From JAWKHR01 sp041394725 (GTDB lineage: Bacteria > Acidobacteriota > Vicinamibacteria > Vicinamibacterales > SCN-69-37), in contig JAWKHR010000051.1 in the NCBI GenBank assembly GCA_041394725.1, positions 1 through 42,224 of the forward strand: DNA of 42,224 bases, written 5' to 3'. The notes beneath the pieces are model-generated. The model did no database searches. It saw only the letters and a list, made by a program, of their open reading frames with translations, and was not told where the DNA came from. Numbering within the stretch: the stretch's first letter is position 1; each line of letters begins with the position of its first letter. The position numbers were made by a program, and so were the translations under genes. Shown here piece by piece: positions 8,012 to 16,076 of this stretch.

Positions 8012-8858
8012 CGGCGCGCAGGGCCGCGATCTGCTCGGAGACCAGCCCGACCAGGAAGACGATGACGCCGAACATCAGCAGGAGCACGGCGCCGTTCGGG
8101 ATCTTCCCGTCCACGGCCACCGTCCACGCGCCGTACGCGAGGCCCGCGACGAACGACGTGGCGGCGATCGGGACGAAGACCCGGAGCGGGCTGAAGATCG
8201 TCATCACCCGCAGCATGATCAGCAGGAACTTCGGGCCGTCGCGCGAGAGGCGGATCTTCGACGTGCCCTGCCGCGCCTTCGCCTCGATCGACTCGAACGT
8301 CACGTTGTAGCCCGCCCGCAGGAACGCCATCGTCGTCGTCGTGGGCGTGGAGAAGCCGTTCGGGAGCAGGTGCACGAACTCGACGAGGCACGCGCGCCGC
8401 GCGGCGCGGAAGCCCGAGGTCAGGTCCGGGATCTCGCGCTCGGTGAGGTAGGACGCCAGGCGGTTCAGCGCCGCGTTGCCCAGCCGCCGGGTGGATCCGG
8501 CCTGCGTCGCCGACGTGCGCGCGCCGACGACCAGGTCGTACTCGCCGAGCCGCGAGACGAGGCGGAGCGCGTCCGAGGGCTGGTGCTGGCCGTCGCCGTC
8601 GATGATCAGGATGAACTCCCCGGTCGCCGCGCGGATACCGGTCTTCACCGCGGCGCCGTTGCCCTTCCGGTACGGATGACGGATGACCCGCGCGCCGGCG
8701 GCCGAGGCGCGGGCGCCCGTCTCGTCGTCGGACCCGTCGTCGACGACGAGGATCTCGGCCCAGGGCCCCGCGGCGCGCAGGCCCTCGACGACGCCCGCGA
8801 TCGCGGCGGCCTCGTTGCAGGCGGGGATGACGACCGACACCGCGGACGGATCGGCCAC
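7998..8858 (-). CDS. Glycosyltransferase family 2 with C-terminal membrane anchor
   Basis: GT-A enzyme of 286 residues. The N-terminal catalytic domain shows SVVIPACNEAAAIAGVV, ILVVDDGSDDETG, IIDGDGQHQPSD (the D-x-D metal site), DLVVGAR and DLTSGFRAARR. Two hydrophobic spans at about 212-235 and 245-272 follow, as in polyprenyl-phosphate sugar transferases of the DPMS/GtrB type. It therefore probably loads a sugar onto a polyprenyl phosphate at the inner membrane. The start is GTG at 8858, two bases after the stop of the upstream gene, and the 3' end overlaps the next gene by 14 bases, so it lies within one operon. It differs from the neighbouring GT2 enzymes in carrying a short two-span anchor and no tail. 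Confidence 0.88.
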   Translation of the reverse strand: MADPSAVSVVIPACNEAAAIAGVVEGLRAAGPWAEILVVDDGSDDETGARASAAGARVIRHPYRKGNGAAVKTGIRAATGEFILIIDGDGQHQPSDALRLVSRLGEYDLVVGARTSATQAGSTRRLGNAALNRLASYLTEREIPDLTSGFRAARRACLVEFVHLLPNGFSTPTTTTMAFLRAGYNVTFESIEAKARQGTSKIRLSRDGPKFLLIMLRVMTIFSPLRVFVPIAATSFVAGLAYGAWTVAVDGKIPNGAVLLLMFGVIVFLVGLVSEQIAALRADGRR

Positions 8859-8860
8859 GG

Positions 8861-9889
8861 TCAGCGGTCTCCCTCGCCCGCGCGGCGGCGGGCCGCGTCG
8901 CGGTCAGCGTCCTGGCGGCCCGCCGCGTCGCGGTCAGCGTCCTGGCGGAGTTCCATGGCGCGCACGCGGTAGAGCAGGTCTTCGAGCAGTTTGCGCGTGC
9001 CAGACATGATGTCGGCGAGCAGGCCGAACATGACGACCTGGAACCCGACGCTCATCAGCATCGCCGAGAGGATGACCGACTGGACGCGGCCGCTGGCCTG
9101 GGCCGCCGTGCCGAAGAAGTAGTAGTAGAGGAACGGCAGCGCCACGCAGAGGCCCACGACGAAGATCGTCGCGCCGATGTAGGTGAACACCTTCAACGGC
9201 TCGTACATCGCGTAGATGCGCACGATCGTCGCCGACGAGGCCTTGAGGTACGCCGCGATGCTGCCGAACAGCCGCGACGGCCGCGTCCGCGCGTTGGTGC
9301 CCACCTCGACGTGCGCGATGGCCATCCGGTTCTTGCCCGCCTGGATGATCGACTCGAGCGTGTAGGAGAACTCCGACACGATCGTCATCCGCAGCGCCGC
9401 GTCGCGCGTGTAGGCCCGGAACCCGCTGGTCGTGTCGGGCACCTCGGTGCCCGAGAGCCGGCGCACCGTCCAGCTCCCGAACCGCTGCAGCATCTTCTTC
9501 GGCCACGACATGTGCGCCACGTCGCGGATGTTCCGGTCGCCGATGACGATGTCGGCCTGGCCGGCGAGCAGCGGCGCCACGAGGCGCGCGATGTCCTGGC
9601 CGGAGTACTGGTTGTCCGCGTCGGTGTTGACGATCAGGTCGGCGCCGGCGTGCAGGCACGCGTCGATGCCCGCGCGGAACGCCGCCGCCAGGCCCTTGCG
9701 CCGGCGGAAGCGGATCACGTGGTGCACCCCGTGCGCGCGCGCGACGCCCGCCGTGTCGTCGGTCGATCCGTCGTCGATGACGAGCGTCTCGATGACGTCG
9801 ATCCCCGGCACCGCGCGCGGCAGGTCGGCCAGCGTGGCCGGCAGCGTCTCGGCCTCGTTCAGGCAGGGAATCTGGATGATGAGCTTCAC
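8861..9889 (-). CDS. Glycosyltransferase family 2, membrane-anchored, with repeat-bearing basic/acidic tail
   Basis: GT-A glycosyltransferase of 342 residues. Catalytic motifs: IIQIPCLNEAETLPATL, TLVIDDGSTDDTA, VNTDADNQYSGQD (metal site), ADIVIGDRNI and PDTTSGFRAYTRDAA. Two long hydrophobic segments (about 233-262 and 272-300) anchor it in the inner membrane. After them comes a charged tail in which RQDADRDAA occurs twice with a 10-residue period, encoded by a near-perfect 30-bp duplication. The start is GTG at 9889, overlapping the upstream TGA in GTGA. Longer in-frame starts further upstream would run into the previous gene and add unrelated residues. It is probably a polyprenyl-phosphate sugar synthase or a chain-extending transferase; the sugar cannot be named. 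Confidence 0.87.
   Translation of the reverse strand: MKLIIQIPCLNEAETLPATLADLPRAVPGIDVIETLVIDDGSTDDTAGVARAHGVHHVIRFRRRKGLAAAFRAGIDACLHAGADLIVNTDADNQYSGQDIARLVAPLLAGQADIVIGDRNIRDVAHMSWPKKMLQRFGSWTVRRLSGTEVPDTTSGFRAYTRDAALRMTIVSEFSYTLESIIQAGKNRMAIAHVEVGTNARTRPSRLFGSIAAYLKASSATIVRIYAMYEPLKVFTYIGATIFVVGLCVALPFLYYYFFGTAAQASGRVQSVILSAMLMSVGFQVVMFGLLADIMSGTRKLLEDLLYRVRAMELRQDADRDAAGRQDADRDAARRRAGEGDR
8892..8948. repeat. 30-bp in-frame tandem duplication in a GT2 C-terminal tail
   Basis: The 27 bases 8892-8918 recur exactly at 8922-8948 (period 30). Because the period is a multiple of three, the duplication adds ten residues (RQDADRDAA plus Gly or Arg) without breaking the frame. It lies beyond the membrane anchor, where variation is tolerated. 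Confidence 0.85.
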
Positions 9890-10923
9890 CCGACGAGCCT
9901 CTCGATGACGCCCGACCACGTCACGGCCGCCGCGCGGGCCCGGCCCGCCTCGCCCATCGCCGCGGCGCGGCGCCGGTCCGCGTCCAGCCGCGCCATCGCG
10001 CCGCCGAGCGCGACCGGGTCCGGCGGGCACACGAAGCCGTTCTCGCCGTCCACGACGAACTCGTTCGGCCCGCCGGCGTCGTCGGTCGTGATGACGGGAC
10101 GGGACGAGAGAAAGGCCTCGAGCGTCACGTAGCCGAAGTCCTCATCGTATGGCGGAAAGATTACCCCGAGCGCGCCCGCGTAGAGCGCGATCAGATCGTC
10201 GTCGCTCACCGCGCCCAGGAACCGCACCCGGTCGGCCACGCCGAGCGACTCGGCCAGCGCCCGGACCGCGGCGTCCTGGGTGCCCGTGCCCGCCACGCGC
10301 AGCGACAGGCCCGCCGGCGCGTGCGCCATCGCCGCCACCGCCAGGTCCACGCGCTTGACCGCCTCGAGGCGCCCGACCGAGAGGATGTAGGGCTCCATCG
10401 GCCCGCCGTGCAGGCGCCCGGCCAGCCGCGGCGGGTGGTAGAGCGGCTCGGCCGGCAGGCCGTTGAACCGCGTCACCCGGCTGGCCGTGTTCGCCGCGTT
10501 GGTGAACAGCCGCGTGCACTCGCCGAGCATCGTCGTGTCGAGCGCGACGAGCCGGTCGCGCAGCGCGACGTCCTCGACCGTGTGGGTGAAGTCGCTGTAG
10601 GGCGTCCCGGCCAGCTCGTAGGCGGCGCGGTGCTGGTGGATGAGCCAGGCGACCTTGCGCGGGTGGCGCGCGAAGTAGGTCGGGAACTTCGTGGCGATGA
10701 CGTGGTCGATGCGCCGGCCGTTGCTCTCGGCGAGGTCCAGCAGCCGCCACGCCGCGGCGTGCGCGAGGATCTCGTCCTTCGGATACCACTTGAACGGGAG
10801 GCCGACGAGCTCGGTGTCGTAGCCGTGCGCGCGCAGCTGCCGGACCAGCTCGCGGACGTGATACTCCGCGCCGCCCTGCACGAAGGGCACCTGCGCCTCG
10901 CAGACGAGGACCGTGCCGCTCAT
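9886..10923 (-). CDS. Glycosyltransferase family 4 (GT-B)
   Basis: GT-B glycosyltransferase of 345 residues, first of the six-gene glycan block. The N-terminal half starts VLVCEAQVPFVQGGAEYHV, with the glycine-rich acceptor loop of GT4 enzymes, and goes on with KFPTYFARHPRKVAWLIHQH. The C-terminal half has PYILSVGRLEAVKRVDLAVA, LRVAGTGTQ, VRFLGAVSDDDL, and the donor-binding DEDFGYVTLEAFLSSRPVITT, which matches the family's E-x7-E signature. The start is ATG at 10923, four bases downstream of the ychF stop; its own TGA overlaps the next GTG. The spacing suggests read-through from ychF. Sugar specificity is unknown. Confidence 0.9.
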   Translation of the reverse strand: MSGTVLVCEAQVPFVQGGAEYHVRELVRQLRAHGYDTELVGLPFKWYPKDEILAHAAAWRLLDLAESNGRRIDHVIATKFPTYFARHPRKVAWLIHQHRAAYELAGTPYSDFTHTVEDVALRDRLVALDTTMLGECTRLFTNAANTASRVTRFNGLPAEPLYHPPRLAGRLHGGPMEPYILSVGRLEAVKRVDLAVAAMAHAPAGLSLRVAGTGTQDAAVRALAESLGVADRVRFLGAVSDDDLIALYAGALGVIFPPYDEDFGYVTLEAFLSSRPVITTDDAGGPNEFVVDGENGFVCPPDPVALGGAMARLDADRRRAAAMGEAGRARAAAVTWSGVIERLVG

Positions 10924-10927
10924 CGGA

Positions 10928-12007
10928 TCACGTGGCGTGGCGGAAGTTGATGACGTCTCCGTCGACCACGACGTACTCCTTGCCCTCCAGGCGGAGCTCG
11001 CCGTGCTCCTTGCACGCGGCGAGCGAGCCGCGGGCGAGCAGGGCGTCGCAGCCGACGACCTCGGCGCGGATGAAGCCGCGCTGGATGTCCGAGTGGATCG
11101 CGCCGGCCGCCTCCTGCGCGATCGTGTCCCGCGGGATCGACCACGCGCGGCACTCGTCCTCGCCGACCGTGAAGAACGAGATGTAGCCCAGCAGGTCGTA
11201 GGCCGCGCGGATGATGCGGTCCAGGCCGGACTGCTTCAGGCCCAGATCGGCGAGGAACGCCTCGGCGTCCGCCGGCTCGAGTGACGCGATTTCCAGCTCG
11301 ATCTTCGCGCACACGCCCGACGCGCCCACGCCCGCCGTCGTCACCAGGTCGCCCAGGCCGAGCGCGTGCACCACGTCCTCGGCCGTGGCCGCGTCCGCCT
11401 CGTCCACGTTCACGACGATGAGCAGCGGCTTGGCCGAGAGGAACTGGAAGCCGCGAAGCCGCCGCGCGTCCTCGCCGGACAACCCGAGCGTGCGCAGCGC
11501 GCGGCCCTCGTTGAGCACCTCCTGGCCCCGCAGCAGGATCGCCTGCTCGTGCTTCAGGTCGGGCGTCGGCAGTTTCTTCAGGTCCTTCTCGAGCCGCTCG
11601 AGCCGGCGCTCGACCACGCCGAGGTCGGCGAGGATCAGCTCGTCCTCGATCGTCCGGATGTCGCGCGCCGGGTCGATCGATCCAGACGGATGCGGCACGG
11701 CCGGGTCGCGGAACGCGCGCACGACGTGCAGCAGCGCGTCGGCGTTGCGATAGGCGGCCACGTCGAGCAGCGCTTTCGTCTCGCCGCGGCCCGCCGCCAT
11801 GTCGGCGAACTCGACGGTCGCCGGCACGCGCTTCTTCGGGTTGAAGAGCGCGGTGAGCCGATCGAGGCGCGCGTCGGGGACGCGCGAGACGCCGACGTTC
11901 GCCTCCGCGCGACCGTGCGTGCGGGGCGCCTCGCGGGCGCTCGTGAGCAGTTGGAAGAGGGTGGACTTGCCCGAGGCGGGCAGACCAATCAGACCGGCGC
12001 GAAGCAT
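10928..12007 (-). CDS. ychF: Ribosome-binding ATPase YchF
   Basis: Obg-family ATPase of 359 residues, close to the family's usual 360-365. It binds ribosomes and is linked to redox stress and translation quality control. The P-loop GLPASGKSTLF (about residues 8-18) has ASGKS where most members read NVGKS. A YchF-type substituted G4 element, NVDEADAAT, replaces NKxD and is the reason the family prefers ATP. The C-terminal TGS domain runs from SFFTVGEDECRAWSI through GFIRAEVV to VVDGDVINFRHAT. The helical coiled-coil insertion is present in the middle (ERRLERLEKDLKKL). The start is ATG at 12007. It is divergent from mraZ, with 234 bases between the two genes, and sits just upstream of the glycosyltransferase genes. 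Confidence 0.95.
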   Translation of the reverse strand: MLRAGLIGLPASGKSTLFQLLTSAREAPRTHGRAEANVGVSRVPDARLDRLTALFNPKKRVPATVEFADMAAGRGETKALLDVAAYRNADALLHVVRAFRDPAVPHPSGSIDPARDIRTIEDELILADLGVVERRLERLEKDLKKLPTPDLKHEQAILLRGQEVLNEGRALRTLGLSGEDARRLRGFQFLSAKPLLIVVNVDEADAATAEDVVHALGLGDLVTTAGVGASGVCAKIELEIASLEPADAEAFLADLGLKQSGLDRIIRAAYDLLGYISFFTVGEDECRAWSIPRDTIAQEAAGAIHSDIQRGFIRAEVVGCDALLARGSLAACKEHGELRLEGKEYVVVDGDVINFRHAT

Positions 12008-12162
12008 GACGGACCCGTCATCCTAGCACGCGGGATCCGGCTTGCCCGGATCTGCCGCCGGCTGCACTGATCGCCACCGTAGGCCCACTGGGGAGTGCCC
12101 GATTCCGGCCGTCACGGGTGGCGAAGAAAAGACGTAACATCAACTACATCATGAGTTTGCGG

Positions 12163-12191
12163 TTGACAGTCTCCGACGGTACCTCTACTAT
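12163..12191 (+). promoter_or_regulatory. Sigma70 promoter of the dcw cluster (TTGACA-17-TACTAT)
   Basis: A perfect -35 box TTGACA at 12163-12168, a 17-base spacer and TACTAT at 12186-12191 (five of six to TATAAT). In such GC-rich DNA this is a striking match. Expected transcription start is near 12198, immediately before the MraZ-type repeats and 44 bases ahead of the mraZ start codon. An AT-richer stretch (12124-12160) lies just upstream. Confidence 0.85.
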
Positions 12192-12198
12192 CCCGCGG

Positions 12199-12238
12199 TG
12201 GCCAAATCTGGACCAAAGTAGCCCAAAGTGGGAGCCAG
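12199..12238 (+). promoter_or_regulatory. Putative MraZ operator: four direct repeats with 10-bp period
   Basis: Four consecutive 10-mers: TGGCCAAATC, TGGACCAAAG, TAGCCCAAAG, TGGGAGCCAG. Known MraZ operators are direct TGGG-type repeats spaced one helical turn apart in front of mraZ. The spacing here fits exactly although the sequence is only partly alike. The array lies between the probable transcription start and the GTG, and the last repeat contains the ribosome binding site (GGGAG at 12230-12234). Bound MraZ could therefore block both transcription and translation. Confidence 0.7.
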
Positions 12239-12241
12239 CCC

Positions 12242-12682
12242 GTGCCTCGGGGTAACCATCGCGCCCGGATCGACGACAAGGGGCGCCTGAAAATTCCAGC
12301 GGCCTACAAGGCCTTTCTCGACGACCCCGACGGCCGAGGATTGTACCTGACCAGCATCGAAGGTGACTCGGTCCTGATTTACCCGATGAAGAACTGGCTG
12401 GCCGTCGAGGAACGGCTGTCGCACGCCCCGAGCGGGCACCCTTCCGTGCGGCGCTTCCTCACGCGCGTGAACTACTACGGACAGGACGGCGAGATGGACG
12501 GCCAGGCGCGCGTCCTGATTCCGCAGCTGCTGCGCGAGTCGGCCGACATGGCGGGCGAGGTCGTCGTGCTTGGCCAGCGCGACTACCTCGAGGTGTGGAA
12601 CCACGAACGGTTCTACGCGAAGTTGCAGCGAGAGCCGTTCACCGATGACGACTATCGGGCCCTCGCCGAGTTCAAGTTCTGA
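12242..12682 (+). CDS. mraZ: Transcriptional regulator MraZ
   Basis: DNA-binding regulator of the dcw cluster, 146 residues, the normal length. It has two AbrB/SpoVT-like half-domains: RARIDDKGRLKIPAAYKAFL (residues 7-26) and DGQARVLIPQLLRESADM (about 83-100), each with the D-x-K/A-G/R-R-hydrophobic-P pattern. MraZ forms ring-shaped oligomers that bind evenly spaced repeats, and the four 10-bp repeats just upstream fit autoregulation. The start is GTG at 12242 with GGGAG seven bases upstream; no alternative start would preserve the first domain. It is the first gene of the cluster, and its 3' end overlaps the probable rsmH start. Confidence 0.96.
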   Translation: MPRGNHRARIDDKGRLKIPAAYKAFLDDPDGRGLYLTSIEGDSVLIYPMKNWLAVEERLSHAPSGHPSVRRFLTRVNYYGQDGEMDGQARVLIPQLLRESADMAGEVVVLGQRDYLEVWNHERFYAKLQREPFTDDDYRALAEFKF

Positions 12683-13556
12683 ACCCGCGCACGAGCCCGT
12701 CCTCGTGCGTGAGGTCGTCGCGTCGATGGCGCCCGGGCCCGACGGCGTGTACGTGGACGGGACGCTCGGCGCGGGCGGGCACGCGCAGGCGCTGCTCGAC
12801 GCGGGCGCGGGCCGCGTGATCGGCCTCGACCGCGACCCGGCCGCGATCGCCATCGCGACCGCGCGGCTGGCCGGGCGCGGCGGGTTCGAGGCCGTCCACG
12901 CCGACTACCGCGACCTGGACGGCGTCCTCGCGGCGCGCGGGCTGGCGGCGGTCGACGGCGTGCTCGTGGATCTCGGCGTGTCGTCGATGCAGCTCGACGA
13001 CCCGTCGCGGGGGTTCAGTTTCCGGCCGGGGCCGCTCGACATGCGGATGGACCCGACGACGGGGCCCACGCTCGGCGATCGGCTGGCGACGGTGGACGAG
13101 GAGACGCTCGCGGGCGTCATCCGCGAGTACGGCGAGGAACGGCACGCGCGACGCGTCGCGCGGTCGATCCTCCGGGCGCGTGATCGGGGCGCGCTCACGG
13201 ACACGGCGGCGCTGGCCTCCGCGGTGCGGGCGGGCGTCAGGGCCGGCGGGTGGCAGCGGATCGACCCGGCCACCCGCACGTTCATGGCACTGCGGCTGTG
13301 GACGAACGCGGAGATCGAGGGGCTGGAGGCGTTCGTCGACGCCGCCGTCGCCCGGCTGGCGCCGGCGGGTCGGCTCGTGGTGATCGGGTTCCATTCGCTC
13401 GAGAACCGCATCGTGAAACAGGCGTTCCGGCGGCTCGCGGCCGACGGGACGGTCCGGCTGCTGACCCGGCGGGCGGTGGCCCCGGACGAGGCGGAAGTGG
13501 CACGCAACCCGCGGGCCCGGAGCGCGCAGTTGCGTGCGGTGGAGAAGGCGGCATGA
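12645..13556 (+). CDS. rsmH: 16S rRNA (cytosine(1402)-N(4))-methyltransferase RsmH
   Basis: SAM-dependent methyltransferase (formerly MraW) that N4-methylates C1402 of 16S rRNA in the decoding centre. From the ATG at 12645 it has 303 residues, normal for the family. Motifs: HEPVLVREVV close to the N-terminus, the SAM loop DGTLGAGGHAQALL, VIGLDRDPAAI, VDLGVSSMQLDDPSRGFSF, LDMRMD, and near the end IGFHSLENRIVKQAFR and RNPRARSAQLRAVE (all but the last written as they appear; the last starts at NPRAR). The start is inferred. A later GTG at 12706 would remove the conserved HEPVL motif, so the ATG inside the end of mraZ (38-base overlap) is preferred. Its TGA overlaps the ftsL ATG. Confidence 0.94.
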   Translation: MTTIGPSPSSSSEPAHEPVLVREVVASMAPGPDGVYVDGTLGAGGHAQALLDAGAGRVIGLDRDPAAIAIATARLAGRGGFEAVHADYRDLDGVLAARGLAAVDGVLVDLGVSSMQLDDPSRGFSFRPGPLDMRMDPTTGPTLGDRLATVDEETLAGVIREYGEERHARRVARSILRARDRGALTDTAALASAVRAGVRAGGWQRIDPATRTFMALRLWTNAEIEGLEAFVDAAVARLAPAGRLVVIGFHSLENRIVKQAFRRLAADGTVRLLTRRAVAPDEAEVARNPRARSAQLRAVEKAA

Positions 13557-13945
13557 CGATCGACCCCGAGTTCGCGATCAAGAAGGACATCCGCAACAAC
13601 CCCGTCGTGCGCGAGATCGACCGCGCGCAGCGCCGCGACTTCCTCCGGTCCCTCCTGACCGTGGGCGCCATCGTCGGCATGCTGCTGTTCTCGGCCTGGC
13701 AGCACTTCGCGACCGACCGGCGCGACTATGCCGTCGAGTCGAAGCGCGCGAGGCTCGCCGCCGCCCGCGCCGAGCAGCGCCGCTGGCAGCTCGAGCGGGA
13801 GCGGACGCTGGCACCGCGCGTCATCGACGAGCGCGCCCGCCAGGAGCTGGACATGGTCGATCCCGATCCGGCGCACACGCTGATCCTCGAGCGCGCCACG
13901 CCGGCCTCGGGCAAGGCGTCCACCGCGGTCGCCGAGGTCCGGTGA
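13553..13945 (+). CDS. ftsL: Cell division protein FtsL-like
   Basis: Small bitopic divisome protein of 130 residues. A cytoplasmic N-terminus (about 1-30) is followed by one membrane span (about 31-48, FLRSLLTVGAIVGMLLFSAW) and a periplasmic helical segment rich in Arg/Glu/Ala (about 55-100) likely to form a coiled coil. FtsL is poorly conserved, so the call rests on size, topology and position between rsmH and ftsI, where it is nearly universal. FtsL forms a complex with FtsQ and FtsB and helps activate FtsW-FtsI. The ATG at 13553 overlaps the rsmH stop (ATGA). No separate ftsB is visible here. Confidence 0.85.
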   Translation: MTIDPEFAIKKDIRNNPVVREIDRAQRRDFLRSLLTVGAIVGMLLFSAWQHFATDRRDYAVESKRARLAAARAEQRRWQLERERTLAPRVIDERARQELDMVDPDPAHTLILERATPASGKASTAVAEVR

Positions 13946-13949
13946 CGCC

Positions 13950-16076
13950 ATGTGGAAGCGCCTCTTCACCCTCGAACCCGATCCGGCCGCGTCGCGCCCC
14001 GACCCGGCCGCCCGCGCCGTCCAGGCGAGCCTGCCGCTCGTCAGCCGGGCGGAGGCGTCCGCGAACCCCGAGCCCGCCGTCTGGCGCGGGCTGCTGCGCC
14101 GCCGCGTCCTCGTCGTCCTTGCCTGCCTGGGGTTCTGGGTCGCGGTCATCGAGGCGCGGCTGGTGAACCTGCAGGTGGTGCAGGCCGCCGACTATCGCGA
14201 CCAGGCCAACCGGCAGCAGAACGCGGTCTTCACGACGCTCGGCATCCGCGGCGACATCGTGGACCGCAACGGCCGCCAGCTCGCCTACTCGGTGGAGGAC
14301 CGCGCGCTCAACGCGGACCCGACGCTGATCGAGGACGTGCCCGCCACCCTGACGGCGATCTGCGGCGTGATCCAGTGCGACCGCAAGGAGCGGGAGACGC
14401 TGAAATGGCGCTTCGAGCAGAAGCGGCAGTACGCGAGCATCCGGCCCGCCCGCCAGCTCTCGCCGGCCGAGGTGGACCGCGTGCTCGCGCTCGACCTGCC
14501 CGGCATCTACGCGACGCCCGAGAGCGTGCGCTACTACCCGCAGACCACCCTGGCCGCCCAGCTCGTCGGCTTCGTCGGGCAGGGTGACGACGCGACGGTC
14601 ACGGGCCGGGCCGGCCTCGAGAGCCAGTTCGACGACGAGATCCGGGGCGAGGACGGCCGGCTGGTGGTGCTGCACGACGCGTCGCAGCGCCGCCTGAAGA
14701 CGCTCACCGTGCAGGCGCCGACGCCCGGCGCGACCGTCGAGCTGACCATCGACAGCCAGCTGCAGTACATCGCCGAGCGGGAGCTCGAGCGCGGCGTCCG
14801 CGAGAACCGCGCCGTCGCCGGCACGGCCATCGCGCTCGACCCGATGACCGGCGACATCCTCGCGCTCGCCAACTACCCGACGTTCAACCCGAACGCGCCG
14901 GACCGGGTGACGTCGGAGCTCTGGAAGAACCGGGCGGTGCAGGACATCTACGAGCCCGGATCCACCTTCAAGATCGTCACGGCGGCCGCGGCACTCGAGG
15001 AAGGCGTGCTGCGTCCGTCCGACCTGATCGACGTCACCGGCGGCCTGCTCCGCGTGCCCGGGCGCCGCCGCCCGATCTACGACGACCACCAGTACGGCGT
15101 CCTGACGTTCGAGGACGTCATCGTCAAGTCGAGCAACGTGGGCGCGGCGAAGGCCGGGCTTCGGATCGGCGCCGAGCGGTTCAGCCGGTACGTCCGCCGC
15201 TTCGGGTTCGGGCAGCAGATCATGCCCCATTTCCCGGGCGAGAGCGCCGGCCTGGTCCACACGGGCGCGGACCTCACCGACGTGACGCTGTCGTCGATGG
15301 CGATGGGCTACGAGGTCGGGGTGACGCCGATCCAGATGGTCTCGGCCGCGGCCTCGATCGCCAACGGCGGCACGCTGATGGAGCCGCACCTCATCAAGGC
15401 CTTCGTGCGCGACGGCGTGCGCGAGGAGGTCGGGCCGAAGGCAATCCGCCGCACGGTGACCCGCGAGACCGCCGACACGATCACCGCGATCATGGAGGAG
15501 GTCGTCGCGCGCGGCACGGCGACCGCCGCGAAGATGGATCGCTATCGCGTGGCGGGCAAGACCGGGACGGCGAAGAAGGCGATCCCGGGCGGCTACTCGG
15601 AGACCGATCGCGTGGCCTCGTTCGTCGGCTTCGTGCCGTCCCGCCAGCCGCGGTTCGCGATCCTCGTCGTCGTCGACACGCCGCGTGCCGGCACGGTCTA
15701 CGGCGGGTCGGTCGCCGCGCCGGTCTTCAAGCGCATCGCCGAGGGCGCGCTCCGCTACGCGGGCGTGGCGCCCACGGTCAATCCGGAGCCGCCGCTGCTG
15801 ATCCGTCGTGCCGCGCTCGCGACGCGCCCCGCGGGGCCGGCCGTCGTCCCGACCGCCCTGCAGACGATCGCCGACGGCGCGCTGCCCGACGTCCGCGGCC
15901 TGGCCGCGCGCGAGGCCATGCGCGTGCTCGCGGCGGCCGGCGTCACGGTGCAGCCGACCGGCTCGGGCACGGTCGTCGACCAGAGTCCGGCGCCCGGCAC
16001 GCCGCTCGCCGACGTGCGCGCGGTCGATCTCACGCTGCGCCGCGGCACCCCGCCGGGTTCGGGAGGCGGCCGGTGA
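13950..16076 (+). CDS. ftsI: Septal peptidoglycan transpeptidase FtsI/PBP3 with C-terminal PASTA domain
   Basis: Class B penicillin-binding protein, 708 residues, that cross-links septal peptidoglycan. A cytoplasmic N-terminus of about 50 residues precedes a single membrane span (about 51-70), then the PBP dimer domain starting GIRGDIVDRNGRQLAYS. The transpeptidase domain has the catalytic S338-T-F-K (EPGSTFKIV), S394-S-N and K537-T-G-T. A short Pro/Ala linker leads to one PASTA repeat (about 644-697: LPDVRGLAAREAMRVLAAAG, then VVDQSPAPGTPL), an added domain that recognises uncross-linked peptidoglycan or modulates the enzyme. Its ATG lies four bases after ftsL, and its TGA overlaps murE's GTG. 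Works as a pair with FtsW, encoded 5.6 kb downstream. Confidence 0.95.
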   Translation: MWKRLFTLEPDPAASRPDPAARAVQASLPLVSRAEASANPEPAVWRGLLRRRVLVVLACLGFWVAVIEARLVNLQVVQAADYRDQANRQQNAVFTTLGIRGDIVDRNGRQLAYSVEDRALNADPTLIEDVPATLTAICGVIQCDRKERETLKWRFEQKRQYASIRPARQLSPAEVDRVLALDLPGIYATPESVRYYPQTTLAAQLVGFVGQGDDATVTGRAGLESQFDDEIRGEDGRLVVLHDASQRRLKTLTVQAPTPGATVELTIDSQLQYIAERELERGVRENRAVAGTAIALDPMTGDILALANYPTFNPNAPDRVTSELWKNRAVQDIYEPGSTFKIVTAAAALEEGVLRPSDLIDVTGGLLRVPGRRRPIYDDHQYGVLTFEDVIVKSSNVGAAKAGLRIGAERFSRYVRRFGFGQQIMPHFPGESAGLVHTGADLTDVTLSSMAMGYEVGVTPIQMVSAAASIANGGTLMEPHLIKAFVRDGVREEVGPKAIRRTVTRETADTITAIMEEVVARGTATAAKMDRYRVAGKTGTAKKAIPGGYSETDRVASFVGFVPSRQPRFAILVVVDTPRAGTVYGGSVAAPVFKRIAEGALRYAGVAPTVNPEPPLLIRRAALATRPAGPAVVPTALQTIADGALPDVRGLAAREAMRVLAAAGVTVQPTGSGTVVDQSPAPGTPLADVRAVDLTLRRGTPPGSGGGR

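Noticed and set aside
12020..12025. Possible -10 element (TAGGAT on the minus strand) for ychF
   Set aside because: No -35 hexamer at the right distance, and a start would leave a leader of only a few bases; support too weak for a feature.
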